A DNA stretch of 64,000 nucleotides from Phycisphaerales bacterium UBA5793 (GTDB taxonomy: Bacteria; Planctomycetota; Phycisphaerae; Phycisphaerales; UBA5793). The stretch covers positions 62,001 through 126,000 of the forward strand of contig DIDT01000051.1 in NCBI GenBank assembly GCA_002418285.1, written 5' to 3'. Every line of letters starts with the position of its first letter. The stretch's first letter is position 1. Positions 1-8,614 of this stretch are shown here, in pieces. Below the pieces are notes generated by a model, which made no database searches, was not told the DNA's origin, and saw only the letters and a list, made by a program, of their open reading frames with translations. The position numbers and the translations under genes are program-made.

Positions 1-388
1 GAAACTGACTCACGCCGCCGAAGATGGCCGCGTGACGAAGCGACAGGTGCCGGCCGTAGGTGCGGAAACTTTCGAGGATCTGCGAAGCGAGTTCGCGGGT
101 CGGGGCGAGGATCAGGGCGCGAGGAAGGCGCGAGGTCCGTGGGTCATTGCGGCGTCCGGTGCGCCGATGATTATCCGGTTTTTCGCTGCGGGCCGAGGCG
201 AGCCGGTGCAGAATGGGCATGGCAAACGCGCCGGTCTTGCCCGTGCCGGTGCGGGCACACCCGAGCACGTCTCGACCGGCGAGGATGTCGGGAATGGCCT
301 TGGACTGGATGGGGGTGGGCGCGGTGTAACCCTCGGCAGCTACAGCGCGAACGATGGGCTCAAGGAGCCCCAATTCTGCAAACTTCAT
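1..388 (-). CDS. DEAD-box ATP-dependent RNA helicase (RhlE-like), 5' part only
   Basis: The reverse strand reads from ATG at 388 to the window edge with no stop, giving the first 129 or so residues of a DEAD-box helicase. Visible in order are the Q motif (GYTAPTPIQ, about residues 20-28), Walker A/motif I (ARTGTGKTGAF, about 45-55), motif Ia (PTRELA, about 97-102) and the GG motif (IFGGVSQ). The very short N-terminus before the Q motif and the sequence around it fit the RhlE/CsdA type, which unwinds short RNA duplexes in mRNA decay or ribosome assembly. The DEAD and SAT motifs and the C-terminal domain lie outside the window, so the subfamily cannot be settled. It is divergent from the next gene, with a 217-base gap. 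Confidence 0.93.
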   Translation of the reverse strand, partial: MKFAELGLLEPIVRAVAAEGYTAPTPIQSKAIPDILAGRDVLGCARTGTGKTGAFAMPILHRLASARSEKPDNHRRTGRRNDPRTSRLPRALILAPTRELASQILESFRTYGRHLSLRHAAIFGGVSQF

Positions 389-605
389 ATAGAGTGATTC
401 TCTGATTCCGGAGTGTTCGGGCTTCCGGTGCCCTTGAAACCGGAATGTCTTCGGACGCGGACCGCGTCCTTGCTAAGCCACCGGATTCGGTGTGGTCTTC
501 CAGTGGCTGCTATCGTCCACGGAGCCGGGCAAGGATAGGAAGGCTGGCACAAGTGTTCCACAAAGCACCCAACCTCGACAGCGCAGACCCACTATCCTCC
601 CACGG

Positions 606-1361
606 ATGATCTCCTTTCTGCTTGCCACGATTGAGCGCTACCACCTGCCCGGTTTCTACGAACCCTTCAGCGCAATGAGCCATCTGCTCGGTGCGCCGCT
701 GTTCCTCGTGCTGGGCATCGTGCTCCTGCTGCGGGGCCGCAGCGACCGAACCGCAATGATCTCCCTCGGGGTGTACACCTTCGCCGGTGTCTTCCTGATG
801 TCGATGAGTGGTGTGTACCACATGATGGTCGATGGTGGGGCGGCCCACGTGGTGATGGAGCGACTCGACCACGCCGCCATATTCATACTCATCGCCGGTA
901 CGTTCACGCCGACGCACGCGATTCTGTTTCGTGGCTGGAGGCGGTGGGGTCCGCTCATGTTTGTCTGGGTCGCGGCGATCACCAGCATCACCCTCAAGAC
1001 CATCTTCTTCGACTCCATTCCCGAGTGGATCGGCCTGAGCCTGTACCTCTCACTCGGTTGGGTCGGCGCCATCTCGGGCGTCTTCGTGATCCAGAGCTAC
1101 GGCTGGAGGTTCGTGCGGCCGCTGGCGTGGGGCGCGATGGCCTACACGTTCGGCGGACTCATCCACTTTCTGAACTGGCCCATTGTTGTCCCGCGCGTCG
1201 TCGAAGGTCATGAGGTTTTCCACATCGCGGTGTTGCTGGGCGCGTTCTTCCACTGGCAGTTCATCGCGCAGTTCGTCGGCAAGAAGCCGGTGGCGAGACC
1301 CATGGTGATCCGCCTGCCGCGCGATGTGCTTCGGACCGGCCTGGTTCCGGTCTCCGGATAA
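606..1361 (+). CDS. Haemolysin III / PAQR family integral membrane protein
   Basis: A 251-residue protein with about seven hydrophobic segments. It carries the three metal-ligand signatures of the PAQR/haemolysin III superfamily: S68xxxH72 (SGVYH), a D88-H89 pair (RLDHAAIF) and H202xxxH206 (HEVFH) in the last membrane segment. The superfamily is thought to hold a Zn ion and to include lipid-modifying hydrolases; the role of bacterial members is poorly known. The start is set at the ATG at 606 because the first conserved helix follows shortly; in-frame codons from 492 add only a low-complexity stretch. No clear Shine-Dalgarno sequence is visible. It appears to be a single-gene unit. Confidence 0.85.
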   Translation: MISFLLATIERYHLPGFYEPFSAMSHLLGAPLFLVLGIVLLLRGRSDRTAMISLGVYTFAGVFLMSMSGVYHMMVDGGAAHVVMERLDHAAIFILIAGTFTPTHAILFRGWRRWGPLMFVWVAAITSITLKTIFFDSIPEWIGLSLYLSLGWVGAISGVFVIQSYGWRFVRPLAWGAMAYTFGGLIHFLNWPIVVPRVVEGHEVFHIAVLLGAFFHWQFIAQFVGKKPVARPMVIRLPRDVLRTGLVPVSG

Positions 1362-1556
1362 GTCGATCGGCGCGGCCGCGGCCAGGTGGGTGCGGATTCG
1401 GTGCAGCTTCGCGCGGATAGGCACGCCAGGCAATCAAAGTTGCCCCCGTGTTGGGGATACAATCCCGGCGGATGGGAGACTCCGCGCGTCGGGCTCGAAG
1501 CGCATCGTGGGTCGTGAGAATCCGGCGCTACATCATTGTTGCGAAGGAGATCCCCC

Positions 1557-2141
1557 ATGGAGTTCCTGACCGAATTGTGGTTGCCCATCCTGCTGTCTGC
1601 GGTTTTTGTGTTCATCGCCAGTTCCGCTATTCACATGGCGCTGCCCTACCACAAGACAGACGTCAAGAAGATGTCAGGCGAAGAAGCGGTGCTGGCCGCC
1701 ATGCGATCGGGCGCCGTAGCGCCTGGGGCGTACATGTTCCCGTGCGCCGATTCGATGAAGGACATGTGCACACCGGAAATGAAAGCCAAGATCGAGCAGG
1801 GACCGATCGGCTGGCTGACCGTGCTGCCAAAGGGTGGATTCAACCTGGGCAAGAGCCTGGCTGGCTGGTTTGTCTACTGCCTCATCATCGGCGGGCTCGT
1901 GGCGTACGTCGGCTGGCACGGTCTGCACGCCGGCGCGGAGTATCTCAAGGTCTTCCAGCTCTGTGGAGCCGCGGCCGTGCTCGGCTACGTCGTTGGGTAT
2001 TTTCACGAGTCGATCTGGAAAGGTCAGCCGTGGTCGATCACGGCGAAATTCATGTTTGATGGACTGATTTATGCGTTGCTGACGGCCGGAACGTTCGGCT
2101 GGCTCTGGCCCGATGCCGCTTCCGCGCTTCCGCTTGGCTAG
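1557..2141 (+). CDS. Small integral membrane protein, paralogue of the protein at 12573
   Basis: A 194-residue protein. The ATG at 1557 has a strong ribosome binding site (GAAGGAG, 1543-1549). It has one N-terminal membrane segment, an intervening outside-type domain (about residues 25-95) and three or four further hydrophobic segments. No named family was recognised. It shares its whole layout with the protein at 12573: a His-Met after the first helix (IHM versus SHM), the stretch GEEAVLAAM versus GEQAILTTL, a GAYMFP versus GIYFVP element, and KIEQGPIGW versus MNKGPVAF before the next helix. A strong terminator follows at 2187. Function unknown; I infer only that it acts in a membrane. Confidence 0.75.
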   Translation: MEFLTELWLPILLSAVFVFIASSAIHMALPYHKTDVKKMSGEEAVLAAMRSGAVAPGAYMFPCADSMKDMCTPEMKAKIEQGPIGWLTVLPKGGFNLGKSLAGWFVYCLIIGGLVAYVGWHGLHAGAEYLKVFQLCGAAAVLGYVVGYFHESIWKGQPWSITAKFMFDGLIYALLTAGTFGWLWPDAASALPLG

Positions 2142-2186
2142 TCCGGTACGAGGTTGGCGCGATGAATTCTTCGTCGAATCGACGGT

Positions 2187-2231
2187 GTCGAAGCGGGATC
2201 GGTTCCCGCTTCGACATTTTTGCATTTTTTG
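2187..2231 (+). terminator. Rho-independent terminator after the 1557 gene
   Basis: A perfect 12-bp stem (2187-2198 with 2204-2215), loop TCGGT, followed by ATTTTTGCATTTTTTG. It sits 45 bases after the stop of the upstream gene and just before the promoter at 2244, so it insulates the next transcript. Confidence 0.9.
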
Positions 2232-2243
2232 TTTGGGAATCGC

Positions 2244-2272
2244 TTGCAACCGGTGGGTCAGGCCGTTCTAAT
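2244..2272 (+). promoter_or_regulatory. Sigma-70-type promoter ahead of the structured non-coding stretch
   Basis: TTGCAA (2244-2249) and TCTAAT (2267-2272) are separated by 17 bases. Transcription would start near 2279-2280, exactly where the run of hairpins begins. This is prediction from consensus only. Confidence 0.55.
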
Positions 2273-2279
2273 AGATAGG

Positions 2280-2557
2280 AGACAGCCCCCAATCGTGTGA
2301 CCGCCCTTCGGCGGGGATGCGTGTTGGGTTTCGTGGCCGATTGGGCCTTCCCGTGTGTTGCGGGTACCCCGATCGGCAGACGAGCGGCCCGAGGCGATTC
2401 AATCATCGCACCGTGCGGGCCAGAAAGGATGTGCGACCGATCGCCACGCGTGGCGATCTTGGTAAGTGGGTCCCCCGGATTGTGTCCGGGCCTGCCCACG
2501 CGGTACGGGCCTCCCGGCATCCAGACCTCCGACAGGAGTCTTTCGGACGCTGCCCGT
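2280..2557 (+). ncRNA. Candidate structured RNA or long pilM leader, unassigned
   Basis: There is no convincing protein-coding frame here, but six hairpins follow one another closely: 2301-2314; a three-tier stem 2337-2376 (2337-2341/2372-2376, 2343-2345/2368-2370, 2350-2353/2361-2364); 2386-2421 with an inner stem 2394-2398/2405-2409; the perfect 20-base palindrome GATCGCCACGCGTGGCGATC at 2439-2458; 2466-2499 with an inner stem 2474-2479/2485-2490; and 2505-2557 with an inner stem 2527-2530/2535-2538. A promoter lies directly upstream. I looked for RNase P, tmRNA, SRP and c-di-GMP riboswitch signatures and saw none. It could be a stand-alone RNA or the 5' leader of the pilus operon starting at 2822; no terminator is visible between them. 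Confidence 0.5.
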
Positions 2558-2821
2558 CGAACAAATGATCCGCCCTCTGCCTTAGCCCTGCCAGCCGATC
2601 GAGCTTCGGTTCCCAGGTGATCAGCAGCCGGTTGATCCGTTTCGGCGCCCAGCCAACCCGATCACGAATGTCAGACCTCTGGTAGAGGCTGAAAGACGGT
2701 GTGACTTCTCACAGACAATCGAACCCGCGTCGTGGTCGTGCCGGCCATGAGAAGCAGGTCCATCAGGCCCGAGCGGCCCGGTCCTCGCTTCGCACGCACG
2801 TTGGACGCAAAGGAGTTGGCC
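2558..2821 (+). other. Remaining leader before the pilM-pilN fusion
   Basis: No gene was seen. A small hairpin (CCTCT/AGAGG near 2678-2690) and a few weak inverted repeats are present. An AAGGAG ribosome binding site at 2810-2815 serves the next gene. Confidence 0.5.
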
Positions 2822-4828
2822 ATGGCCAGTTCGAGCGCATGGGGCATTGAAATCGGTTCATATGCCCTGAAAGCCGTACGCCTGGAGCGGAACGGCGATG
2901 ACGTGACACTCGCAGACTTCGCGTATGTGCCCCACAAGAAAGTCCTTTCGACTCCGGACGTCGATGGTGACGAGATGATTCGTCTCGCCATCGGCCAGTT
3001 CATGAGTCAGCAGCCGGACATGCGGCAGGGACCGATTCTCATCTCGGTGCCCGGCAATGGGGCGTTTGCACGATTCGCGAAGTTGCCCCCCGTCGAACCA
3101 AAGAAGGTTCCGGATATCGTCAAGTTTGAGGCGGTGCAGCAGATCCCCTTCCCCATCGAGGAAGTAGAATGGGACTACGAGACCTTTACGAGCGAAGGGT
3201 CGCCCGAAGTCGAGGTGGGTATCTTCGCCATCACCAAGGGCGCCGTGCAGGCTCGCCTGAATCTCTACAACGAACTTGGCCTGACGCCCGACGGGATCAA
3301 TATCTCGCCGGTCGCCGCGTACAACGGCCTGCAGTATGACATGAATCTCGAGCCCGATTCTCCCGGCACGATTATTCTGGACATCGGCACAGCCAGCACC
3401 GACCTGATCATCGCTGAAGGTGGGCGGACCTGGATCCGCACTTTCCCTATCGGTGGTCACAACTTTACCGAAGCGCTGATCAGTTCCTTCAAACTGACTT
3501 ACAGCAAGGCTGAGAAGCTCAAGAGCGAGGCCCAGACCAGCAAGTACCGTCGGCAGATTCTCTCGGCGATGCGGCCGGTCTTCGGTGACCTGGCCCAGGA
3601 CGTTCAGCGATCGATCGGCTACTACCAGTCGCTCCATCGCGAAGCGAACCTGACGCGGCTCATCGGCGTCGGCTCGACCTTCAAACTGCCGGGCCTGCGC
3701 AAGTTCCTCAGCCAGCAGGTGCAGATGGAGATCTCGCGCCTCGACGAGCTCAAGCGACTGGCAACCGGAACCAACCCGCAGTTCGCCGAACACGTTCTCA
3801 ACTCGGTCACGGCGTACGGTCTGGCTCTGCAGGGACTGGGGCTGGCGGCCATTGATGTGAATCTCATTCCTATCAGCGTGGTGCGCGATCGCCTCTGGGG
3901 TGAGAAGATCAAGTGGTTCGGCGCCGCTGCGGCCATGGTGGTCTTCGGATCGATGATCGCCTTTGCGCGACCCATGATTGACAGCCGCTACACCAACCAG
4001 CCGTCCGACTTCTCTCACGAGATCGATCCGATCATCGGGCGGGCGCAAAGTCTCAAGACCGAGTTCGACAAGATCACTCAGGAGACGGAGATCACGGCCA
4101 AGCCGATGAACATTCGCGGCATGATTGACAATCGCGACGTGTGGCCGCAGATCACGGCCGACATCGCCAGCATGCTGGCCGCCGCCAAGCCGCAGCCTGA
4201 GCTGCTCAGCGGCGATCCCGAGCAGATCAAGTCGATTCCGCCTGCCCAACGGCGCATGCTCGAACTCGAATCACTTGACTACGTGTTTGTGCCACCTCGT
4301 GGCGACGAGACGTATCCGCAAATGCGGCTGCGCATGAAAGTCAAGACTTCGAACAAGGACAGTGTGGCGCTCGTCAACCGGTCCGTCATCCAATGGCTTG
4401 AAAAGAACGCCGAGCGAAAGGGAACTCCTTATCGCATTCTCAAGGATGAGCCGCAGACGAGGCCCCAGACCGTGAGAGTGGACACGTTCAAGACACCACC
4501 TGATGACAAGGCCGCGAGCCCCACGGGTCGTGGCGGCGATCGGGGCAACTTTGAAACCCAGTTCAGCGGCAAGGGCCGAATGGGTGGATTCGAAGGCGGT
4601 GGCGGCGAAGCCACTGTGAATCCCGCCGGCGGCCGCTACGTGCCGCAGGGCCGCGGATCCATGGGCAACTCCAACCTCGAGACGCTTGCGCCGCTGCCGA
4701 TGCCGGCCGCGACGCTGCCTCCCGACACCGAGTACTACCAGGTCGAAGTCTCATGGATCATTCAGCTCGTCGATCCCCACGCGCCGGCGACCACCGATGG
4801 CGCCGATGCCGGAAAGGAAGGCAAATAA
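2822..4828 (+). CDS. pilM: PilM-PilN fusion, type IV pilus-like assembly platform protein
   Basis: A 668-residue protein. Residues 1 to about 340 are a PilM/FtsA-type actin-like ATPase: phosphate-1 loop GIEIGSYALKAV at the N-terminus, the PilM-specific LPPVEPKKVPDIVKFEA region with IPFPIEEVEWDY, and phosphate-2 loop ILDIGTASTDL. Directly after it, at residues 346-350, comes VNLIP, the N-terminal INLLP signature of PilN, then one membrane helix (about 365-382), a coiled stretch, a compact alpha/beta domain (about 480-580) and a Gly-rich tail with GGFEGGGG. In other bacteria PilM binds the PilN tail as a separate protein in the cytoplasm. The start at 2822 has AAGGAG six bases upstream. Two more single-pass proteins follow with gaps of 3 and 44 bases. 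Confidence 0.85.
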   Translation: MASSSAWGIEIGSYALKAVRLERNGDDVTLADFAYVPHKKVLSTPDVDGDEMIRLAIGQFMSQQPDMRQGPILISVPGNGAFARFAKLPPVEPKKVPDIVKFEAVQQIPFPIEEVEWDYETFTSEGSPEVEVGIFAITKGAVQARLNLYNELGLTPDGINISPVAAYNGLQYDMNLEPDSPGTIILDIGTASTDLIIAEGGRTWIRTFPIGGHNFTEALISSFKLTYSKAEKLKSEAQTSKYRRQILSAMRPVFGDLAQDVQRSIGYYQSLHREANLTRLIGVGSTFKLPGLRKFLSQQVQMEISRLDELKRLATGTNPQFAEHVLNSVTAYGLALQGLGLAAIDVNLIPISVVRDRLWGEKIKWFGAAAAMVVFGSMIAFARPMIDSRYTNQPSDFSHEIDPIIGRAQSLKTEFDKITQETEITAKPMNIRGMIDNRDVWPQITADIASMLAAAKPQPELLSGDPEQIKSIPPAQRRMLELESLDYVFVPPRGDETYPQMRLRMKVKTSNKDSVALVNRSVIQWLEKNAERKGTPYRILKDEPQTRPQTVRVDTFKTPPDDKAASPTGRGGDRGNFETQFSGKGRMGGFEGGGGEATVNPAGGRYVPQGRGSMGNSNLETLAPLPMPAATLPPDTEYYQVEVSWIIQLVDPHAPATTDGADAGKEGK

Positions 4829-4831
4829 GCC

Positions 4832-6313
4832 ATGACACCTGTACTCAACTGGATCAAATCACACCTGCTGATCGTCATCATGTGTGCGATCAGCGTGATC
4901 GTGCTCCCCGTCGTGATCTTTGCGAGCAGTTCTTGGAACGCCAAGATCGCCAACCAGATTGCCGACCGCGTCGCTGCGCAGAACGGCAAGATCAGCAAGG
5001 CGTCTTCGACACAGGTCGTCGTCAAGCCCCTTGCTCCCGGCGCGCCGGCGATCGAGGACAACATGACGGTGAACCGGAAGATGGTTGATGAATACCGAGC
5101 TGTCCGCGAGCAGATCAAGAACGACGCCACCGAACTGGAACAATGGGTGGTCGGCGTCAACCGCGCCGGCAAGGAAGGTCAACTCGTTCCGGGATTGCTG
5201 CCCGAACCATCGCGCAGCGAGATGAACGAATTGCCGTTCCGGATTCACGCCGCCTTTCTTCGAGCCCATGAAGAACTGCTCAAACAGGCGGGCGCCGGCA
5301 TGCCTCCGGCCCCTGAACTCGTGCAGGAGCAGCTCGTCGAGTTCGATCGCAACTACCGGCGGACACAATTCAATGTCGATCCGCAGACAATGCTCTCTGA
5401 GTCCGAGCAGACCAAGCTCGCCGAGGCCATGACGGCTCGTCGTCTGGCCATCTACGCCCAGGCGGCGCAGGAGTATTCGGTTTACGCTGACATGTCTGTG
5501 CTCAATCTCGATCCCTGGCAGGATCAGAAAGCGCCTGATAAGTTCCGCTGGTTTGAGTGGCAGCACACCTATTGGCTCAACTCCGACCTCATGCAAGCCA
5601 TCTCCAAAGCCAACTCGGCTGACGGTGAGCGCGGCACGATCGCGGGTCAGCCCTCGAGTGTTGTCAAGCGGATTGTCAGCATCATTCCGGATCGTCTCTA
5701 TCCACTTTCGGTGACTGAGGCGAGTCAGAAGCCGATGAACATTCCTGGCGAAACGGTCGACCCGGCGGGTGGATTGCGCGCCGGCGGCGATGACTTTGGT
5801 CCCACGGTGAGCGGCGGCGATTTCATGCCTGATGGCGCCACCGGACCACCGCCGGGTACATCGATGTCCAAGTTCGGTCGCTTTGAAAGCTCACCTGGCG
5901 AAGTTGCTCCCGGCGGTGGCGGGGCCCCCAAGCCCGCCGTCGATCCCAGCGCCTACGCCGATCCAGGGCAGCCATTTGCCCCGACGTTTGCCGAGTCGAT
6001 CAGCGGCCGATTCGGGCGCACCGGGCTCTATGACATGCGTCGGGTTAACGTGAAGTTGATTGTCGACAGCAGTCGTCTCCAGCAACTGTTTGATGCGTTT
6101 CACAGCACGAACTTCATGAGTGTTGTCGGGTTCCGAACCCAGCCGCTCACGGAGTCCAACGACTTGGCGCAAGGCTTCTACTACGGCCGCGATCCGGTCA
6201 TCGAAGTCGAACTTGATATCGAAACGCTCTGGCTGCGTGATTGGACGGTTGATCTGATGCCGCCTCCGGTTCGAAAGTACTTCGGCATTGCCGAGAAGAC
6301 TCCGGAAGGCTGA
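4832..6313 (+). CDS. Single-pass membrane protein of the pilus-like operon (PilO-like position)
   Basis: A 493-residue protein starting 3 bases after the pilM-pilN stop. It has one membrane helix near the N-terminus (about residues 9-31), a long helical region likely to form coiled coil (about 60-210), a Gly/Pro-rich linker (about 300-385) and a C-terminal alpha/beta domain (about 395-485, containing RRVNVKLIVDSSRLQQLF). Topology and gene order match PilO, which forms a heterodimer with PilN in the inner membrane and shares this helix-coil-compact-domain plan. I did not find sequence identity strong enough to prove the family, so PilO-like is inference from position and architecture. The linker carries a FGRFESSPGE stretch related in style to the neighbours' FEGG repeats. 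Confidence 0.6.
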   Translation: MTPVLNWIKSHLLIVIMCAISVIVLPVVIFASSSWNAKIANQIADRVAAQNGKISKASSTQVVVKPLAPGAPAIEDNMTVNRKMVDEYRAVREQIKNDATELEQWVVGVNRAGKEGQLVPGLLPEPSRSEMNELPFRIHAAFLRAHEELLKQAGAGMPPAPELVQEQLVEFDRNYRRTQFNVDPQTMLSESEQTKLAEAMTARRLAIYAQAAQEYSVYADMSVLNLDPWQDQKAPDKFRWFEWQHTYWLNSDLMQAISKANSADGERGTIAGQPSSVVKRIVSIIPDRLYPLSVTEASQKPMNIPGETVDPAGGLRAGGDDFGPTVSGGDFMPDGATGPPPGTSMSKFGRFESSPGEVAPGGGGAPKPAVDPSAYADPGQPFAPTFAESISGRFGRTGLYDMRRVNVKLIVDSSRLQQLFDAFHSTNFMSVVGFRTQPLTESNDLAQGFYYGRDPVIEVELDIETLWLRDWTVDLMPPPVRKYFGIAEKTPEG

Positions 6314-6357
6314 TCCATCACATCGCAAGAGTTCGCCATTGAAAGGCAGGCTACACA

Positions 6358-8379
6358 ATGAAACCCAAGGGAATTAATCTCTTTGAACAGCACGTGGAGA
6401 AGATTGTCATCGGCGTGGCCGGGGTCATCGTCATCGGCATCGCCGCCAAAGCGTTCCTGACTGAACCAAACGCCGTCAGCGTGGACGGCAAGCTCCTGGC
6501 GCCAACCGCCGTCGACGAAGTCCTCGCGGAAAAAGCCAGGAAACTCGACGCCAAGGTGAACAGTCCGACATCGCTCGAAGTCGAATCTGTCGGCCGACTC
6601 ACCGACTGGTTCGCGAAACAGCACGACAATCCGGCGACGCCCGCAGCGCCCCCGATGGCGCTGGTCGCACCCGTCACCTACAAGATCGGTTCGGAGAATG
6701 CCGGGTTTGCCGGCACGTCCACTGAGATGTACGCCGAGGTCGCAGCGCCGCAGCCCAAGAACCTGCAGGTGACCAGCCTCAACTACACGATCGATCCGGA
6801 AGAAGTGACGACGTATCCGGAACTCGCCGAGCGCTTCCCCGACGGTCCGCCCTATGACATCCACGCCGTGCATGTCGCTGCTGAATTCGACGGCACGGCG
6901 CTCCGCACGGCGCTCTCGGGCTTTGTCGAGAATCGCAAGCCCATTCCCAGCCAGTGGGTCGATCAGGACATGGCGATCATCGATGTGGTCACACAGCGGG
7001 AGCAACTGCTCCCCGATGGTTCCTGGTCCAGCCCGGAGGTTGTCGGCCCCATCCCCGGCCAGGTGAGCGTGCGGGATCGGCTCGACAACGCCGTGCCTCG
7101 CGACAAAAACGAGATCCTCCAGCAGGTGGCGACATTCGGGCCTGCAGTCTACCAGCCTGGATTCTTCGCGCTGGCGGACGGCACCGTCTGGTCGTATGAC
7201 ATCGTCAAGAAGGCGGCCCCCAAGAGCCCCGAAGTGATCGAAGCCGAGCAGCGCATGCAGGCGGCATGGCGCGATGTCCAGCGAGCCCAGGATCAGCTGG
7301 ATCGCTATCTGAAGCAACTTGCTGACAAGAAGAACTCTCCCACGAACACCGGCGAGCCTGGCGGTGTTGGGAAGGGCAAGGGATCGAGCTTTGAAGGCGG
7401 AAGCGTCAACCAGCCCGACGAAGCCAAGGATCCAAGTGGGCGTCCCAAGGAGACGCCGGAAGAACGCATCACACGGCAGCGGCGCGAGGCAATCGCCAAA
7501 GCACAAGAGGCCTACGAGGCGACCAAGAAGACCCTCCTCGACCTCGATCCGGAATACCATGGATTCCCAGATGCCACTGAGCCTCTCGGTTCGCCCAACG
7601 CACCGTTTGTTCCGGGACGCGGCAAAGGGCTGCCCTCGGATCGGCCGGACCTGATGCCTCCGGGAGGCGAAGGCGGCTCGGGCTTTGAGGGCGGAGGATC
7701 AGGCTTTGAAGGTGGGGGCTCAGGATTCGAGGGCGGCGGTGGCAAGCCGTCCATGGCCCCTCCGATGACCAAGGGCGGCATGCAGCCGACCGCGGTCAAG
7801 AGCCTCTTCGAGAACCCTTCCGTTCGCGTCTGGACGCACGACATTACCGCCAAGCCTGGCGCGACCTATCGATATCGCCTCGCCGTTGGATTGTACAACC
7901 CGTTCTTCGGCCGTGAATCGCGTCTCGCTGAGTCGCAGCAGAGCCTGGCGGAGTCGACCGAGGTGCTGTCGCCGTGGACAGAGTGGTCCGATCCGGTTCG
8001 TGTGAACCCACCGCAGCAGTTCTTCGCAGTGACGGGCATCTACAACGATCAAATCGATGATCGCAGTGCCAGTTTTGAGGTGTATTCCTTCACTCGGGGC
8101 GAGCATCGGGTCATGAATGTGACGGTGCGCCCTGGTGAGCCCATCGGCGAGAAACGGACCATTCCTGCCACGGAGCCGGATGGCGATCCGCTTGAGATCG
8201 ATTTCTTCACCGGCGCCACGCTTTTGGATGTGGTGCAGATTGATGGAGGGTCAGCCCTTAATCAGCGCGTACACATCCTCGTGGCCATGCCGGACGGCTC
8301 GATCGAGGTCATCGACCCGGGTGACCCACAGATCGAGCAGCAACGCCAGCGGCTTCGAGCCTTGGCGACGCGTACTTGA
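6358..8379 (+). CDS. Single-pass membrane protein of the pilus-like operon with GFEGGGS repeats
   Basis: A 673-residue protein preceded by a GAAAGG ribosome binding site. It has a short cytoplasmic tail, one membrane helix (about residues 16-37) and a large outside part. Visible features are a predicted helical hairpin rich in Glu/Lys/Gln (about 295-330 and 375-400), three back-to-back GFEGGGS-type repeats (about 440-462) plus a lone SSFEGGS (about 343-348), and a C-terminal beta-rich domain resembling fibronectin type III (KPGATYRYRLAVGLYNP, WSDPVRV). A strong terminator closes the operon at 8407. It stands where PilP-type proteins usually sit, but I see no PilP signature; function is inferred only from operon membership. 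Confidence 0.6.
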   Translation: MKPKGINLFEQHVEKIVIGVAGVIVIGIAAKAFLTEPNAVSVDGKLLAPTAVDEVLAEKARKLDAKVNSPTSLEVESVGRLTDWFAKQHDNPATPAAPPMALVAPVTYKIGSENAGFAGTSTEMYAEVAAPQPKNLQVTSLNYTIDPEEVTTYPELAERFPDGPPYDIHAVHVAAEFDGTALRTALSGFVENRKPIPSQWVDQDMAIIDVVTQREQLLPDGSWSSPEVVGPIPGQVSVRDRLDNAVPRDKNEILQQVATFGPAVYQPGFFALADGTVWSYDIVKKAAPKSPEVIEAEQRMQAAWRDVQRAQDQLDRYLKQLADKKNSPTNTGEPGGVGKGKGSSFEGGSVNQPDEAKDPSGRPKETPEERITRQRREAIAKAQEAYEATKKTLLDLDPEYHGFPDATEPLGSPNAPFVPGRGKGLPSDRPDLMPPGGEGGSGFEGGGSGFEGGGSGFEGGGGKPSMAPPMTKGGMQPTAVKSLFENPSVRVWTHDITAKPGATYRYRLAVGLYNPFFGRESRLAESQQSLAESTEVLSPWTEWSDPVRVNPPQQFFAVTGIYNDQIDDRSASFEVYSFTRGEHRVMNVTVRPGEPIGEKRTIPATEPDGDPLEIDFFTGATLLDVVQIDGGSALNQRVHILVAMPDGSIEVIDPGDPQIEQQRQRLRALATRT

Positions 8380-8406
8380 CGCTTGTCCTGCAACGACTTA
8401 CCAACG

Positions 8407-8442
8407 AGGCTGGAGGGGCGATCCCCTCCAGCCTTTGTTTTT
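8407..8442 (+). terminator. Rho-independent terminator of the pilus-like operon
   Basis: A perfect 12-bp stem (8407-8418 with 8423-8434), loop CGAT, then TTGTTTTT. It lies 27 bases after the stop of the last operon gene. Confidence 0.92.
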
Positions 8443-8519
8443 GGATCTGGAGAGGCGGGGACGCCGGTGCCACTTGAGAAGATGGGTGAGAAATGTGTTT
8501 GAGACAACGATCGAGAAGC

Positions 8520-8547
8520 TTGACGCCCGATGGGTGGAGGCTACTAT
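8520..8547 (+). promoter_or_regulatory. Probable 23S-5S rRNA operon promoter
   Basis: TTGACG (8520-8525) and TACTAT (8542-8547) with a 16-base spacer give a near-consensus sigma-70 promoter. A small hairpin (8554-8559 with 8564-8569) would sit at the very 5' end of the transcript. No other promoter of similar quality was seen between the 8407 terminator and 23S. Confidence 0.65.
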
Positions 8548-8614
8548 CTCTCTCGCCCCTATCGGGGCGGGTTTTGTTGGCAAGCGGGCAGGATTTTTGG
8601 CCGCTTCGCCGACC

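Noticed and set aside
453..469. GGACGCGG-A-CCGCGTCC hairpin in the divergent gap 389-605
   Set aside because: No T-run on either side and no neighbouring gene end that would need it as a terminator; recorded only as a palindrome of unknown meaning.
2280..2557. RNase P RNA, tmRNA or SRP RNA
   Set aside because: The conserved GAGGAAAGTCC, the alanine-tag and TTCGA 3' end, and the SRP GGAAG loop are all missing.
2858..4249. Long reverse-strand frame of 463 codons inside the pilM-pilN gene
   Set aside because: Shadow of a GC-rich gene; Arg/Leu/Asp-rich with no motif, while the forward frame is clearly PilM.
6181..7560. Long reverse-strand frame of 459 codons
   Set aside because: Antisense of the pilus-like operon; no recognisable domain and no ribosome binding site.
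7675..7745. Short tandem repeats as a CRISPR or mobile element
   Set aside because: They are in-frame GFEGGGS codon repeats inside a gene.
8554..8569. Hairpin followed by GGTTTTG as a terminator
   Set aside because: It lies at the 5' end of the rRNA transcript, the stem is only 6 bp and the T-run is short.
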